Positions 55,105-64,000 are shown, counted from the first letter of the stretch. The stretch: 64,000 nt of DNA from Bacteroidota bacterium (GCA_023392125.1 JAEVZS010000033.1:124001-188000), one strand, 5' to 3'. Numbers and translations are program-made. The notes: generated from the sequence alone by a model not told the origin.

Positions 55105-55728
55105 TTATAGGGATACCCCCACACGGGTACGTATATAGAGACCTTCCATGGCTATTTTGTAAATCAGAGACGCAACATCATTGACACTTACGGATTTTGG
55201 ATCAGGTGGGAGGCTGTTTTCGGAAATCCGGTATATGCCTGTTTCGGGTCCGGCAGGCATCAGGAAGGGGCAGACCAGTGTCCAGTCCAGTGTTGAGTTA
55301 TTCAAAGCTTTGTAAGCCCTGAAATTGTCCTGGAAAAGATACTGCAGAGAAGGATCATGATCGACATCACCGTTGTACTCACCGCTTGGATGATTGAGTA
55401 TGCCGGCTCCTGCCATTCCTACAAATCGTTTTACACCAGACTCTGTCATGGCATCAATAATATTTTTGGTTCCTTCCGAAATCATCCGGAAAGGTCTTGA
55501 AATATCGTCCGCGCCAATAGTGCTGATAACAAGATCTGCTCCCTCTATCGCCTTTTTCACAATATCTCCGGAAAGAACATTTCCTTCATAAATAGTTAAT
55601 AGCTCCGGGTCAAAGCATACACGGGAAAGCTGCCTGCTCATAATGCTTACAGAGTGATGCTCATGTAGCGCTTTCCGGACTATCTGACTACCGGTTCTAC
55701 CTGTCGCTCCAAAAATGGTAATCTTCAT
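55105..55728 (-). CDS. NAD(P)-binding atypical SDR (NmrA/BLVRB-like)
   Basis: 207 aa with the nucleotide-binding loop ITIFGATGRTGSQIVRKAL at the N-terminus, GNVLSGDIVKKAIEGADLVISTIGA, and VKRFVGMAGAGI. The catalytic YxxxK of classical SDRs is replaced by the looser pattern of atypical SDRs. Probably a flavin or quinone-type NAD(P)H reductase. It is third in the MarR-MFS-reductase cluster, 11 bp after the MFS gene. Confidence 0.85.
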   Translation of the reverse strand: MKITIFGATGRTGSQIVRKALHEHHSVSIMSRQLSRVCFDPELLTIYEGNVLSGDIVKKAIEGADLVISTIGADDISRPFRMISEGTKNIIDAMTESGVKRFVGMAGAGILNHPSGEYNGDVDHDPSLQYLFQDNFRAYKALNNSTLDWTLVCPFLMPAGPETGIYRISENSLPPDPKSVSVNDVASLIYKIAMEGLYIRTRVGVSL

Positions 55729-55739
55729 CTGTTCAAAAA

Positions 55740-56930
55740 TTAGGTTAGTTCTTTAATTGATGTTTTGTGCAGTCTGCGTGCGCTGATCGCAAATAGTATA
55801 CCAATGACAAGCGTCATGTAGCTACACAAAAGAAACGTATTATTAATACCTGTTTTGGCCGTTAATGGTTGCGAAATTATCGGAGAACAAAACTGACCCA
55901 GAAATACTGCCGTTGTAAGTGTGCCAACAATACGACCGCGCATATGCAGAGGAGTAATAGCCATGATCCAGCTGCTTCCGTTGGGCATCATCATGCCCAT
56001 ACCCAATCCGTTAACTAATAAGCCCGCTACTGTAGTAATATAGCTGTCGGCTATGCCAATCAGCCAGAAGCCACATGCCATCAGACAGAAAGTGAAGGCA
56101 TAAATTGTCGGAAATAAAAAACGGTGTTTGATTTTCTGATAAAAGCTGGATACAATCGCTCCGATCAGGGTTGACGATGCAATAGCGATGCCTACCTTCG
56201 TATTGCTGACCGCTTCAAACTCCTTTAGCAAAAAGGGTATCTGAACCGGAACCATGTAAAAAAACATCATTCCGGCAAAACCTGTGGTATGAATAAGAAT
56301 GGCGCTAAACACGGACAGGTGCCGGGGAGCACCGGACTCCGGCTGGTGGCCGGGAGCTGGTTTTCTTGAGGGCTCATCGATAAATAATATGGCTGGTATA
56401 ACCAGTGCCAGAGCTATGAGATAAAGGCTAAAAGGACCGCGCCAGGAATAATCAGCCAGCAGACCGCCCAGTATAATAAATACTACACCGCCGAGCGCCA
56501 TGGAAGAACTTTGCATTCCAATAATTCTGTTGCGCTGCTCTCCGGCAAAATAATCGCCGATCAGAGTAGTACAGGAAGTCATTACGGCAGCTACGGCCAG
56601 CCCGAGCAGTGCTCTGCTGGCAAGAAGATAAGAAAGTGAATCGAGATACAGTCCTGCTGATCCGGTGATGCCATACAGAATCAGTCCGGCAATTATAAAA
56701 TTTTTCCGGCCGGCACGGTCAATAAAATAGCCTGCAAACGGTGCTGTCAGCGCAATAGTAAGTCCGGGTATAGTGAGTATGAGCCGGCTTAGAACGTCAG
56801 CGTACGGAGCATTGGCAAAAACCTCGCTGATCTGCGGTAGCGATGGAGCTATCGTTGCGCTGGACATGATAGTGAGACTACTGGATGCCAGAAGGGTAAC
56901 AATAGTCCATGTTTTAATGGTGGTACTCAT
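55740..56930 (-). CDS. MFS transporter (drug efflux type)
   Basis: 396 aa, twelve TM helices. Visible are the motif A-like GYFIDRAGRKNFII between TM2 and TM3, SRALLGLAVAAVMTSCTTLIGDYFAGEQRNRIIGMQSS, and a related loop in the second half. The N-terminus (SLTIMSSATIAPSLPQISEVF) is typical of DHA1 multidrug exporters. It lies between a MarR regulator and an NAD(P)-binding reductase on the same strand, the layout of an inducible efflux unit. Confidence 0.9.
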   Translation of the reverse strand: MSTTIKTWTIVTLLASSSLTIMSSATIAPSLPQISEVFANAPYADVLSRLILTIPGLTIALTAPFAGYFIDRAGRKNFIIAGLILYGITGSAGLYLDSLSYLLASRALLGLAVAAVMTSCTTLIGDYFAGEQRNRIIGMQSSSMALGGVVFIILGGLLADYSWRGPFSLYLIALALVIPAILFIDEPSRKPAPGHQPESGAPRHLSVFSAILIHTTGFAGMMFFYMVPVQIPFLLKEFEAVSNTKVGIAIASSTLIGAIVSSFYQKIKHRFLFPTIYAFTFCLMACGFWLIGIADSYITTVAGLLVNGLGMGMMMPNGSSWIMAITPLHMRGRIVGTLTTAVFLGQFCSPIISQPLTAKTGINNTFLLCSYMTLVIGILFAISARRLHKTSIKELT

Positions 56931-56974
56931 GTTTTAATTATGAAAGAAATAGACTGAAGGCGACTTTTCAGCCA

Positions 56975-57427
56975 CTAGTTTGCGGGAGATAGATTGTTCT
57001 TGATATGCTGTAAAATGCGCAGCAGATTCGCAATATCCTCTTCATGAAGACCCTGTCTGGCCTCCTCAAGGGTATGGTTGGCAACCGGGACGAGAATACT
57101 GCGCAGGTTCCGGCCATGCTCTGTCAGGACAATTCGCTTGTTGCGCAGGTCCTGAGAGTCTCTGACCCGTTTAATAATACCGTGTTTTTCCATTGTATCG
57201 GCCAGGCGGGTCATTGTAGTTTTATCCCGTTCACAGATTCTGGCGAGCTCCTGTTGAGACACGTTATCCTTTTTCCATAATTGAGTTAATATGGTCCATT
57301 GTTCAAACGTTACGTTTGTCCCTGCCAGCTGAAGATTTCTGTTGAGTCGGGCAGCTAAAAGCCTGCCTGTTGAACCAATCATATAACCGATTGATTTTTC
57401 CTGAATATAATCAAATTGCCTGCTCAT
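56975..57427 (-). CDS. MarR family transcriptional regulator
   Basis: 150 aa from MSRQFDYIQEKSIGYMIGSTG (the five-residue longer form is possible). Winged helix-turn-helix: VTFEQWTILTQLWKKDNVSQQELARICERDKTTMTRLADTMEKHGIIKRV, then the wing RDSQDLRNKRIVLTEHGR. Dimeric repressor, likely controlling itself and the MFS-reductase genes that follow 44 bp later. A matching palindrome lies just upstream. Confidence 0.92.
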   Translation of the reverse strand: MSRQFDYIQEKSIGYMIGSTGRLLAARLNRNLQLAGTNVTFEQWTILTQLWKKDNVSQQELARICERDKTTMTRLADTMEKHGIIKRVRDSQDLRNKRIVLTEHGRNLRSILVPVANHTLEEARQGLHEEDIANLLRILQHIKNNLSPAN

Positions 57428-57429
57428 TG

Positions 57430-57443
57430 GTTGTATATGCAAC
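57430..57443. promoter_or_regulatory. Candidate MarR operator
   Basis: GTTGTATATGCAAC, a near-perfect palindrome (one base pair of seven mismatched) three bases before the marR start codon. MarR proteins usually bind palindromes of this size overlapping their own promoter. Confidence 0.45.
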
Positions 57444-57573
57444 TAATGTAAAGATACACTATTTTCTTAAAGCTTTGCACAGAGCAAAGAATGATTGTTG
57501 AATTCTTTGTTTTTTGTTTGTTGCATAATAAATTCAGACCGGAAATGGTTATTCCACAAACGCTTTTCTGCTT

Positions 57574-57870
57574 ATGAGCACTTCTCTGAAAAAGTGTCCT
57601 TCCTGCGGTGAATGGACAAACTGGCAACAAGATATATATGCCTCTTGTCCTAAATGCGATAATCCGCTTTCTCCGCGTGAGCTGAATGAGTTTGAACAGA
57701 ACAAAGACGAGAAGAAGGATTCCCATTCCATGGAGATCAGACTAATTCCTATTTCCCCGGATGATTCTGCACCTCTTGTGGTTTTGAAAAGAATCATTCA
57801 GGGAATGCAGCTGCTTTTCTTTGGAATCGCTTCATTTGTAGTATGGCTCGCCACGATTATCGCTGGTTAA
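57574..57870 (+). CDS. Zinc-ribbon small membrane protein
   Basis: 98 aa. A double CxxC zinc ribbon (CPSCGEWTNWQQDIYASCPKC) at residues 8-28, a charged middle, and one C-terminal TM helix (LLFFGIASFVVWLATIIAG). Its end overlaps the next gene by 28 bp, so both are translated from one message. Function unknown. Confidence 0.75.
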   Translation: MSTSLKKCPSCGEWTNWQQDIYASCPKCDNPLSPRELNEFEQNKDEKKDSHSMEIRLIPISPDDSAPLVVLKRIIQGMQLLFFGIASFVVWLATIIAG

Positions 57871-58229
57871 GAGAGCCATGGCATAGCCCTTTATTGTATA
57901 TCAGCCTGCTGCTCTTTGCTTTTGTGAAGATTACTGCCTGGCTGGGCATACATGTATTTTTTGTACATTCCCATCTCAATGATCTGATCTGTATTCCCGT
58001 TTTTATTGCTACCGCTATTAGCCTCGAAAGACTTATTGGCGGAGATCGTGAGCTTTGCTACGGCAAAGCCAGAATTGTCTTTTTTGTGCTTTTTGTCGGG
58101 ATGATATACGAGTTTTTTCTTCCGGCCCGTTCTGCCCGGTATACAGCAGATTATTATGATTTGCTGTGCTACTTTATAGGAGGAATTATGACATGGTTTT
58201 TTTCTCCCTGCATCAGAAAAAACAAATGA
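57843..58229 (+). CDS. Hypothetical four-helix membrane protein
   Basis: 128 aa with four predicted TM helices (LLYISLLLFAFVKITAWLG, DLICIPVFIATAISLERLIG, IVFFVLFVGMIYEFFLP, DLLCYFIGGIMTWFF). Not assigned to a family; loosely like VanZ-type small membrane proteins. Coupled to the zinc-ribbon gene by overlap. Confidence 0.7.
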   Translation: MARHDYRWLREPWHSPLLYISLLLFAFVKITAWLGIHVFFVHSHLNDLICIPVFIATAISLERLIGGDRELCYGKARIVFFVLFVGMIYEFFLPARSARYTADYYDLLCYFIGGIMTWFFSPCIRKNK

Positions 58230-58269
58230 CCAGTTAATTCCTTATAATTGGGGAATCAAAAATCTGTAT

Positions 58270-58839
58270 ATGGATAGATCAGAAAAAGAAAAGATGATTG
58301 CCGGAGAGTTGTACCGGGCATTCGATAAAGAATTGGTTGATGACAGAGAACAGGCTCGACAGTTAATTAATGCGATAAATAGTTCTACTGCACTGGATAT
58401 GGATCGCCTTACACCGTTGTACAGCAAGCTCTTTGCCTCACATGGCAAAGCATTGGTAATTCAGCCGCCTTTTTACTGTGATTATGGATATAATATCCAG
58501 TTAGGCGATGATGTGTATTTCAACTTCAATTGTGTGATACTGGATGTGTGCAAGGTTAGTATCGGAGATCGCTGTCTGTTTGGTCCCGCTATACAGATTT
58601 ACACAGCGTTGCATCCGATGGATCATGTGCTTCGGGGGCAAGGTCTGGAAAACGGGGCCCCTGTCACAATAGGCTCTGATGTATGGATTGGGGGAGGAGC
58701 AGTTATCTGCCCTGGTGTTTCTATTGGAGATCGTACAGTAATCGGAGCAGGAAGTGTTGTTACAAGAAGTATCCCTTCGGATGTTTTTGCGGCAGGCAAT
58801 CCGTGTCGGGTGATTCGAAAACTGAACCAGGAAGATTAA
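58270..58839 (+). CDS. Sugar O-acetyltransferase (maltose/galactoside acetyltransferase type)
   Basis: 189-aa trimeric left-handed beta-helix acetyltransferase. The N-terminal maltose-acetyltransferase segment (EKEKMIAGELYRAFDKELV) precedes hexapeptide repeats (YNIQLGDDVYFNFNCVILDVCKVSIGDRCLFGP). The catalytic-histidine region is YTALHPMDHVLRG, and the acetyl-CoA-binding coil is APVTIGSDVWIGGGAVICPGVSIG. Transfers acetyl from acetyl-CoA to a sugar; the exact sugar is not known. Confidence 0.92.
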   Translation: MDRSEKEKMIAGELYRAFDKELVDDREQARQLINAINSSTALDMDRLTPLYSKLFASHGKALVIQPPFYCDYGYNIQLGDDVYFNFNCVILDVCKVSIGDRCLFGPAIQIYTALHPMDHVLRGQGLENGAPVTIGSDVWIGGGAVICPGVSIGDRTVIGAGSVVTRSIPSDVFAAGNPCRVIRKLNQED

Positions 58840-58969
58840 GAATTCCTGACTGGCACTTTGCCAGTCAATAGGAACAGCCTCTGTCATCCTGACAGATATA
58901 AGAGGAATGGAATGATCCTTGAGAGGTACGGGGCATATAAATTCGTACAATCAAAAAAATTAGATAAAA

Positions 58970-60799
58970 ATGGTTACGGAAGAAAAAGGAACGATTTCGA
59001 TTCATACCGAAAACATTTTCCCGATTATCAAAAAATTTCTTTACTCTGATCATGAAATTTTTCTCAGAGAGCTGGTGTCAAATGCAGTAGATGCTACTCA
59101 GAAGCTTAAGCGGCTTTCATCGCTGGGAGAGTTTAAAGGGGAGTTAGGCGATCTGAAAGTAAAGGTAGCGGTGGATAAAGATGCCAAAACAATTACGATA
59201 AGTGATCATGGCCTAGGGATGACTGCTGATGAAATTAAGAAATACATCAATCAGATCGCTTTTTCGGGTGCTGCCGAATTTGTTGAAAAATACAAAGATA
59301 AAGGTGATGATAAGCAGATCATAGGAAACTTTGGTCTTGGATTCTATTCATCCTTTATGGTGGCCAGAAACGTAGAGATTATCACCAGATCATATAAAGA
59401 AGGTGCTGAAGCAGCACGTTGGGCATGTGATGGCTCAACAGAATTTGAAATCACTGCTGCTGAGCGTGCTGAACGTGGTACAGACGTAATACTGCACATT
59501 GCCGAAGATTCTGAGGAGTTTCTGGAACCTGGCCGTCTGAGCTCTATTCTGAACAAATACTGCAAGTTTCTGCCTGTTGAGATCGAGTTTGAAGGCAATG
59601 TTATCAATAATACGACACCAATCTGGACCAAGTCCCCTTCTGAACTGAAGGATGAAGATTACCTGAATTTCTACAAAGAACTATATCCTTTTGCCGGTGA
59701 TCCCCTGTTCTGGATACATCTCAATGTTGATTATCCGTTTGAGCTGACAGGCATTCTGTATTTCCCGAAAATAAAAGGCGAAATTGAAGTCAATCGCAAT
59801 AAGATACAGCTGTACTCCCGTCAGGTGTTTATTACAGATGAAGTAAAAGATGTAGTTCCGGAGTTCCTGATGCTGCTTCAGGGCGTAATTGACTCTCCGG
59901 ATATTCCGCTCAATGTCTCCAGAAGCTTCCTGCAGGCGGATGGTAATGTGAAGAAAATCAACAGTCATATTACCAAGAAGGTGGCGGATAAGTTGTCCGA
60001 GCTGTTCAACAAGGACAGAAAGTCGTTTGAAGAAAAATGGGATGATATAAGCCTGTTTATCAAATACGGAATGATCAGCGATGACAAATTCTACGATAAA
60101 GCGGTAAATTTTTGTCTGCTTAAGAATACGGAAAATAAGTTCTCGACCATTGAAGAATACAAAGAGCAGATAAAAACGTTGCAGACTGACAAAGATGGGA
60201 ACCTGACAGCATTATATACCAGTGATCCTGGTAAGCAGGATACCTATATCCAGTCTGCACAAAACAGAGGATATGATGTATTGCTTCTGGACAATGCGTT
60301 GATCGATAGTCATTTTATAAACCTGCTGGAGCGCAAGGTTGAAAAATTCTCACTTAAGCGGGTCGATGCTGACCGGATCGATAAGCTGATCGATAAGGAT
60401 GAGAAAATGGAGAGTGTATTGAGCGATGATCAGCAGAACAAAGTGAAGCAGATTTTTGAAAAGGCGATTGGCAACGAAAAAACCAGACTGAATCTTGAAG
60501 CTATGCCAGTCGATGAATTGCCGGTTTCTATTAATTTTCCGGAGTTCATAAGAAGGATGAAGGATATGTCCATGGCTGGTGGCGGAATGCCGTTTATGTC
60601 AAATCTGGGAGATGAATATCAGGTTGTTGTAAATAGCAATCACCCGATGATCCGGAAAATTGCCGATGTCGCAGATGCTTCGGTCAGTGAAAAACTGGCG
60701 AAGCAGGCTTATGACCTGGCTTTACTTTCTCAGGGAATGCTTAAGGGGAAAGACCTGACCAACTTCATACGAAGAAGCGTTGAGCTCGAAAGCAATTAA
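58970..60799 (+). CDS. htpG: Molecular chaperone HtpG (Hsp90)
   Basis: 609-aa ATP-dependent chaperone. The GHKL ATPase domain at the N-terminus has FLRELVSNAVDATQKL (catalytic Glu and Asn), ISDHGLGMT and IIGNFGLGFYSSFMV. The middle domain has LYSRQVFITDEVKDVVPEFL and VSRSFLQADGNVKKI. The C-terminal dimerisation domain is near LAKQAYDLALLSQGML. Length is normal for the family. A strong terminator follows. Confidence 0.97.
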   Translation: MVTEEKGTISIHTENIFPIIKKFLYSDHEIFLRELVSNAVDATQKLKRLSSLGEFKGELGDLKVKVAVDKDAKTITISDHGLGMTADEIKKYINQIAFSGAAEFVEKYKDKGDDKQIIGNFGLGFYSSFMVARNVEIITRSYKEGAEAARWACDGSTEFEITAAERAERGTDVILHIAEDSEEFLEPGRLSSILNKYCKFLPVEIEFEGNVINNTTPIWTKSPSELKDEDYLNFYKELYPFAGDPLFWIHLNVDYPFELTGILYFPKIKGEIEVNRNKIQLYSRQVFITDEVKDVVPEFLMLLQGVIDSPDIPLNVSRSFLQADGNVKKINSHITKKVADKLSELFNKDRKSFEEKWDDISLFIKYGMISDDKFYDKAVNFCLLKNTENKFSTIEEYKEQIKTLQTDKDGNLTALYTSDPGKQDTYIQSAQNRGYDVLLLDNALIDSHFINLLERKVEKFSLKRVDADRIDKLIDKDEKMESVLSDDQQNKVKQIFEKAIGNEKTRLNLEAMPVDELPVSINFPEFIRRMKDMSMAGGGMPFMSNLGDEYQVVVNSNHPMIRKIADVADASVSEKLAKQAYDLALLSQGMLKGKDLTNFIRRSVELESN

Positions 60800-60813
60800 T
60801 CATCTAAGGGTTT

Positions 60814-60858
60814 AAAAATAAAAGGGGGCAACCAATATGGGCGCCCCCTTTTATTTTT
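60814..60858 (+). terminator. Intrinsic terminator after htpG
   Basis: AAAAATAAAAGGGGGC (60814-60829) pairs perfectly over 16 bp with GCCCCCTTTTATTTTT (60843-60858). It is symmetric, so it can also end the convergent lipoprotein gene. Confidence 0.93.
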
Positions 60859-60871
60859 AAAATTCCTTCGA

Positions 60872-61309
60872 TTAGAAAATGTTTATGGTTCGTGTTTCCT
60901 CCTTATTATTTCCTTCCTGATCTTCGGCATATACAGATAAGGTTAATTTACCTCTGTATACTGGAGCCTTGAACAGTGTGTCAATATATACACTGCTGAC
61001 ATCGACAATAGTATGGGAACCGTGATGCGCAACTCTTGATTGTGAGGAAAATCGATCTTCCCCGAGATATATGGCAAATACGGGATTTCCGGTAGTGTCT
61101 TTAACATCAACCCTGACCTGCCTGAGAGCAAAATTGTCAGTGATATTTCCTGTTATCGGAATCTGACCCTCCTGAGGATATATAAAGTCGTTGTACGGCT
61201 GTGTCAGATATATATATGGGCTTTCAACATCGAATGGCTCTGTTTTATCCTTTTTCTTGCAGGCAGAGACTATGATTATTGTAAAAATAATATAATTAAG
61301 ATATTTCAT
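60872..61309 (-). CDS. Ig-like-fold lipoprotein (DUF4625-like)
   Basis: 145 aa. Lipoprotein signal with cysteine at residue 17 (IIVSACKKKD). The mature part has the beta-sandwich pattern of DUF4625-type domains (GQIPITGNITDNFALRQVRVDV, GKLTLSVYAEDQEGNNKEE). It starts 3 bp after the stop of the outer-membrane protein gene, so the two are one operon. Exact role unknown; likely extracytoplasmic. Confidence 0.75.
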   Translation of the reverse strand: MKYLNYIIFTIIIVSACKKKDKTEPFDVESPYIYLTQPYNDFIYPQEGQIPITGNITDNFALRQVRVDVKDTTGNPVFAIYLGEDRFSSQSRVAHHGSHTIVDVSSVYIDTLFKAPVYRGKLTLSVYAEDQEGNNKEETRTINIF

Positions 61310-61311
61310 TG

Positions 61312-62166
61312 TCAGAAGTTAATGGTTATTCCTGTTATGATCCGATAGTAATTTTCAAGCTGCCTGCCTACATAATGTTCAGCAAAAGGGCTTTGAAATG
61401 AGAAGTTTAAGGCGATATTCTTGTAATAGAGATCTGTCCCTATTGAATAAAACCAAACCGATGATCCGGTGTGTGGATTGACCGACCCATATGACCGGTC
61501 CGGCCCGATCTGCTCGAAGTAAGCACCTATATGGGGAAGAAGATTGTAGTTTTTACGTTGAACCCAGTAAAATAAGTGCATAGTCGTGTTCAGATCATTA
61601 CCATACCGGTAGCCGTCAGGGTTTTGTGTGTTGACTTTCCAGGATCCATTGGCATTCAGACCCAGTTTGTCAAAGCGTCCGACGTAATTAAAACTAACGA
61701 GGTAGTCAATACTTCCGCTTCCGCTGGGTGCTTCATCATTGCCTGTCCGGTAACGGCCTGTTGGAATTTTCACTCCGCCGCCGCCAAAAAGAACATGTGT
61801 GAAATCTGATTTGGAGGTTACATTGGAAAATAACTGATACTGGGCAAGTATCATAATATCGCCAAGTCCGTATGATACCTGCTGCCCGGTCCGGTTTTGA
61901 GCCTTACTGTACATATATGGAGCAACAGCCAGGAGTTGAACTTTTTTCACCGGATAAAGCCTTGCCCATAAATCAAGACTATAGGAGTTGGTGGTAGTAT
62001 TGCCCTGGCTATAGTTTACATTTCCATAATAGTTGCGATAGCGAAGCCGCAATCCTGCAAAGTTTTTGTCATACTGTGGTTGGACACCAAAATAGCCACC
62101 ACAGACATCACAGGCTTCTGCAAATGTGAACAGAAGGGCGGCCAGAACGGCCATAATATATTTCAT
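61312..62166 (-). CDS. CDVCG-type outer membrane beta-barrel protein
   Basis: 284 aa with a signal peptide ending before ACDVCGGYFGV; the CxxCGG start of the mature protein is typical of a Bacteroidota barrel group. Strands follow throughout (LRLRYRNYYGNVNYSQG, YSLDLWARLYPVKKVQLLAVAPY, GDIMILAQYQLFSNV), ending in the aromatic C-terminus IITGITINF. The two cysteines may bind metal or form a disulfide. It is co-transcribed with the Ig-like lipoprotein, and a Cys-rich small protein lies just upstream. Role in metal handling is possible but not shown. Confidence 0.75.
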   Translation of the reverse strand: MKYIMAVLAALLFTFAEACDVCGGYFGVQPQYDKNFAGLRLRYRNYYGNVNYSQGNTTTNSYSLDLWARLYPVKKVQLLAVAPYMYSKAQNRTGQQVSYGLGDIMILAQYQLFSNVTSKSDFTHVLFGGGGVKIPTGRYRTGNDEAPSGSGSIDYLVSFNYVGRFDKLGLNANGSWKVNTQNPDGYRYGNDLNTTMHLFYWVQRKNYNLLPHIGAYFEQIGPDRSYGSVNPHTGSSVWFYSIGTDLYYKNIALNFSFQSPFAEHYVGRQLENYYRIITGITINF

Positions 62167-62267
62167 AGTTCTTCAATAATAAAAATTGAAAACAGATGAG
62201 TACCCCGGTTTTTTTACTGGGAGTGCCCGATTGAATTAGGATGATGGTAAATTAATATAAGAAGTGA

Positions 62268-62648
62268 TTAGCACCCGGGTGGATGCAGAAGAGTAGAAAG
62301 GAATTGAAAGGAATATAAATTGGAATAGTAGCTGTATTCAGGATTTGTATTGGCAGCAATGAACAGAGGCTGGAAAAGGACAACTTCTGCCGGAATCTCT
62401 TCGGCCTTGACCTGAAGAGTATTTTTGGATTGTCCGCTTTCTTCTTTTGCGACCTTTCCGGTTTCCTTGATCAGATAGCATTTACCTTGGCAGTTACTTT
62501 CCGGTGTATCCTTGTTGATGCAAAGATTTTCGGCTATGTAGTCTTTACAGAACAGATAATTTAACGCGGGCATATATATACGGCCAACTGACAGAGTATA
62601 AATTGTCAGAAGGATTATCGCGTATATGTTGATACCTGAAAGACGCAT
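62268..62648 (-). CDS. Cys-rich small membrane-anchored hypothetical protein
   Basis: 126 aa. One N-terminal hydrophobic helix (IYAIILLTIYTLSVG) is followed by a cysteine cluster (LFCKDYIAENLCINKDTPESNCQGKCYLIKET) found in small Bacteroidota proteins often near metal-related outer-membrane genes (family impression). The C-terminal part ends HPPGC. It lies 101 bp upstream of the CDVCG protein on the same strand. Function unknown. Confidence 0.7.
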   Translation of the reverse strand: MRLSGINIYAIILLTIYTLSVGRIYMPALNYLFCKDYIAENLCINKDTPESNCQGKCYLIKETGKVAKEESGQSKNTLQVKAEEIPAEVVLFQPLFIAANTNPEYSYYSNLYSFQFLSTLLHPPGC

Positions 62649-62772
62649 ATTGTCTAAAATTAGTCAAATTTACGTATGAGGGACTATTATTTCGAATTTT
62701 TTCAATAAAACTCTTCAATCTTGTTTGAAAATGTCCAATCAAATCTTAATTTGATACATTTCCCGAACGCCA

Positions 62773-64000
62773 ATGATCCGACCTTATCATATATTCATTA
62801 CTCTTTTTGTTGCAGCTTGTTTGATTCAGGCCTGTAAAAAGAAAGATAAAGCCCAGCCACGCTGGGATACGGAAATTCTTGCTCCTTTGGTGAAGACTTC
62901 GATGTCCGTAAAAGATTTTCTGCCTGATACGGCTTATGTGGTAAAGCCGGATCAGAGCCTTAGTCTGGTGTATAGTCAGCCTCTCTATGCTCTTGGTCTC
63001 GATTCACTTATCAAACTTGATATCCCGCCATTTACAACAACCCAAACGATTGAATCACTGAAAATCAATTCCGACGTGGTAGAATATAAGCTTACGCTTG
63101 CAGATCTGGCGAGACAGTTGATTGCCAATGGGGAGTCGGAAGGCCAGCGTATGCTGGACCGGCATGGATACCAGTACCTGATTCCCAGGATACCGAATCA
63201 GTCTGTCGGGCCTATTTCTGTTGATATCAGTGATATTCTGATTTCCGCCCGTATATTATCCGGAACCCTCAGTCTTGAAATAATCAATGACTTTTCTTTG
63301 AGTCTTGCCAATATTGAAATGAATCTTTCCAATGCCAGTGACAATAGTGCTATTGTTTCGGACCAGATTCCCAGTCTCCATTCCGGAACTTCGTTCGGAC
63401 CGGTATTGTATGATCTGGCCGGAAAACAGGTGGAAGGGGCGCTCAATATTCACATTCCGAATGTGGATCTCTTAAGCGGCTACAGACTTATAGATACCAA
63501 TATGGCATTTACGGTACGCCTTATGGTAAGCGATCTTATAGTTGATGAAGCGACTACCGTTTTTCCGGCTCAGGATCTCATAAGCTGGGATGAAGATACA
63601 CCACTTGAAAGTATGGGAGAAGCCCGCCTGGTGAAAGCGAAACTGAAAGAAGGCAAAATAACACTGTCAGCACAAAACTCTGCAGATGTCACGATCAATT
63701 ATGAGTTTTCCGTGCCTGTAGCTACAAAAAACGGGATTCCTTTCCGACTGTCAGGACAAATACCTGCAGCAAATGGGAGCAGCCCCGGACATATCACGTT
63801 GGAGCACGATTTTGCAGGTTATGAAATTGATCTGAGAGGGCAGAGCAGAAATTTGTATAATGTAATCCATAACTCAGTAAAAGTTTCCATCAATGAAACG
63901 AATACTCCGGTTACTCTTTCCCGCTCGGACTATGTTTCGGTGCAGTTGGCTTTTGAAAATGTAAGACCTTTTTATGTTGAGGGATTTCTCGGCAAGGATA
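62773..64000 (+). CDS. Lipoprotein, hypothetical (partial, runs off window end)
   Basis: The frame opens at ATG 62773 (MIRPYHIFITLFVAACLIQACKKKD) and stays open for 409 codons to the window end, so the C-terminus is missing. Lipoprotein signal with a lipobox cysteine at residue 21 (LIQAC). The rest is beta-rich with repeating amphipathic strands (DISDILISARILSGTLSLEI, FSLSLANIEMNLSN). No family recognised. It faces away from the Cys-rich gene. Confidence 0.75.
   Translation, partial: MIRPYHIFITLFVAACLIQACKKKDKAQPRWDTEILAPLVKTSMSVKDFLPDTAYVVKPDQSLSLVYSQPLYALGLDSLIKLDIPPFTTTQTIESLKINSDVVEYKLTLADLARQLIANGESEGQRMLDRHGYQYLIPRIPNQSVGPISVDISDILISARILSGTLSLEIINDFSLSLANIEMNLSNASDNSAIVSDQIPSLHSGTSFGPVLYDLAGKQVEGALNIHIPNVDLLSGYRLIDTNMAFTVRLMVSDLIVDEATTVFPAQDLISWDEDTPLESMGEARLVKAKLKEGKITLSAQNSADVTINYEFSVPVATKNGIPFRLSGQIPAANGSSPGHITLEHDFAGYEIDLRGQSRNLYNVIHNSVKVSINETNTPVTLSRSDYVSVQLAFENVRPFYVEGFLGKD

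Noticed and set aside
1..64000. tRNA and rRNA genes
   Set aside because: Looked for by eye in the intergenic regions; none seen.

Overview
The window looks like chromosomal DNA of a Bacteroidota bacterium, probably Cytophagales-like (inference). The evidence is the lineage-typical families (DUF3078, DUF4834, Lnb/DUF4105, SPOR, MEKHLA, a CDVCG-type outer membrane protein), a short CarB, a sequence resembling a type IX secretion sorting domain, and promoters of the Bacteroidota form TTG-N19..22-TAnnTTTG. No rRNA or tRNA gene was seen.

Layout. 0-5.2 kb: TPR protein, Dabb protein, fumarase, SPOR protein and a small lipoprotein. 5.2-8.2 kb: the ergothioneine pair egtB-egtD on the minus strand, divergent from rsmI. 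8.3-12 kb: envelope proteins, a 2OG-Fe(II) oxygenase and a MEKHLA/PAS protein. 12.3-18.2 kb: a complete tripartite RND efflux operon. 18.3-24.8 kb: an Lnb-type periplasmic protein, a large FAD/Fe-S dehydrogenase, and an AT-rich gene fusing an acyltransferase to a bulb-type lectin. 24.5-31 kb: an alpha-CTD-like protein, DUF1801, peroxiredoxin, OsmC, a degenerate HepT-like protein, class II and class I fructose-bisphosphate aldolases and accD. 31-37.7 kb: DUF4834, carB, YihY, small hypothetical proteins and an ExbB/ExbD pair. 37.8-48.8 kb: a type II-C CRISPR-Cas locus. 49-64 kb: methyltransferase, GGCT and LRR-like proteins, polA, gamma carbonic anhydrase, a MarR-MFS-reductase cluster, acetyltransferase, htpG and envelope/lipoprotein genes. 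The last gene is cut by the window end.

The CRISPR locus is the centrepiece. Its order is array 1 (24 repeats), a 105-aa orphan ORF, tracrRNA, cas9 (about 1540 aa, all catalytic motifs intact), cas1, cas2, array 2 (23 repeats plus a degenerate one). The tracrRNA is readable in full: a consensus promoter, an anti-repeat, a nexus hairpin and an intrinsic terminator. Its anti-repeat matches the plus-strand repeat, so crRNAs must be read from the minus strand. Both arrays, however, carry the same 51-bp leader-like sequence on their left side and decayed repeats on their right side. The presumed acquisition end is therefore at the transcription-distal end. Just upstream of cas9 lies an isolated crRNA-like element: 13 nt identical to the repeat 5' end, a spacer-like segment sharing 14 of 15 nt with the cas9 start region, and an enclosing inverted repeat. 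This is the best candidate for something undescribed here, possibly a cas9 autoregulatory RNA or a relic.
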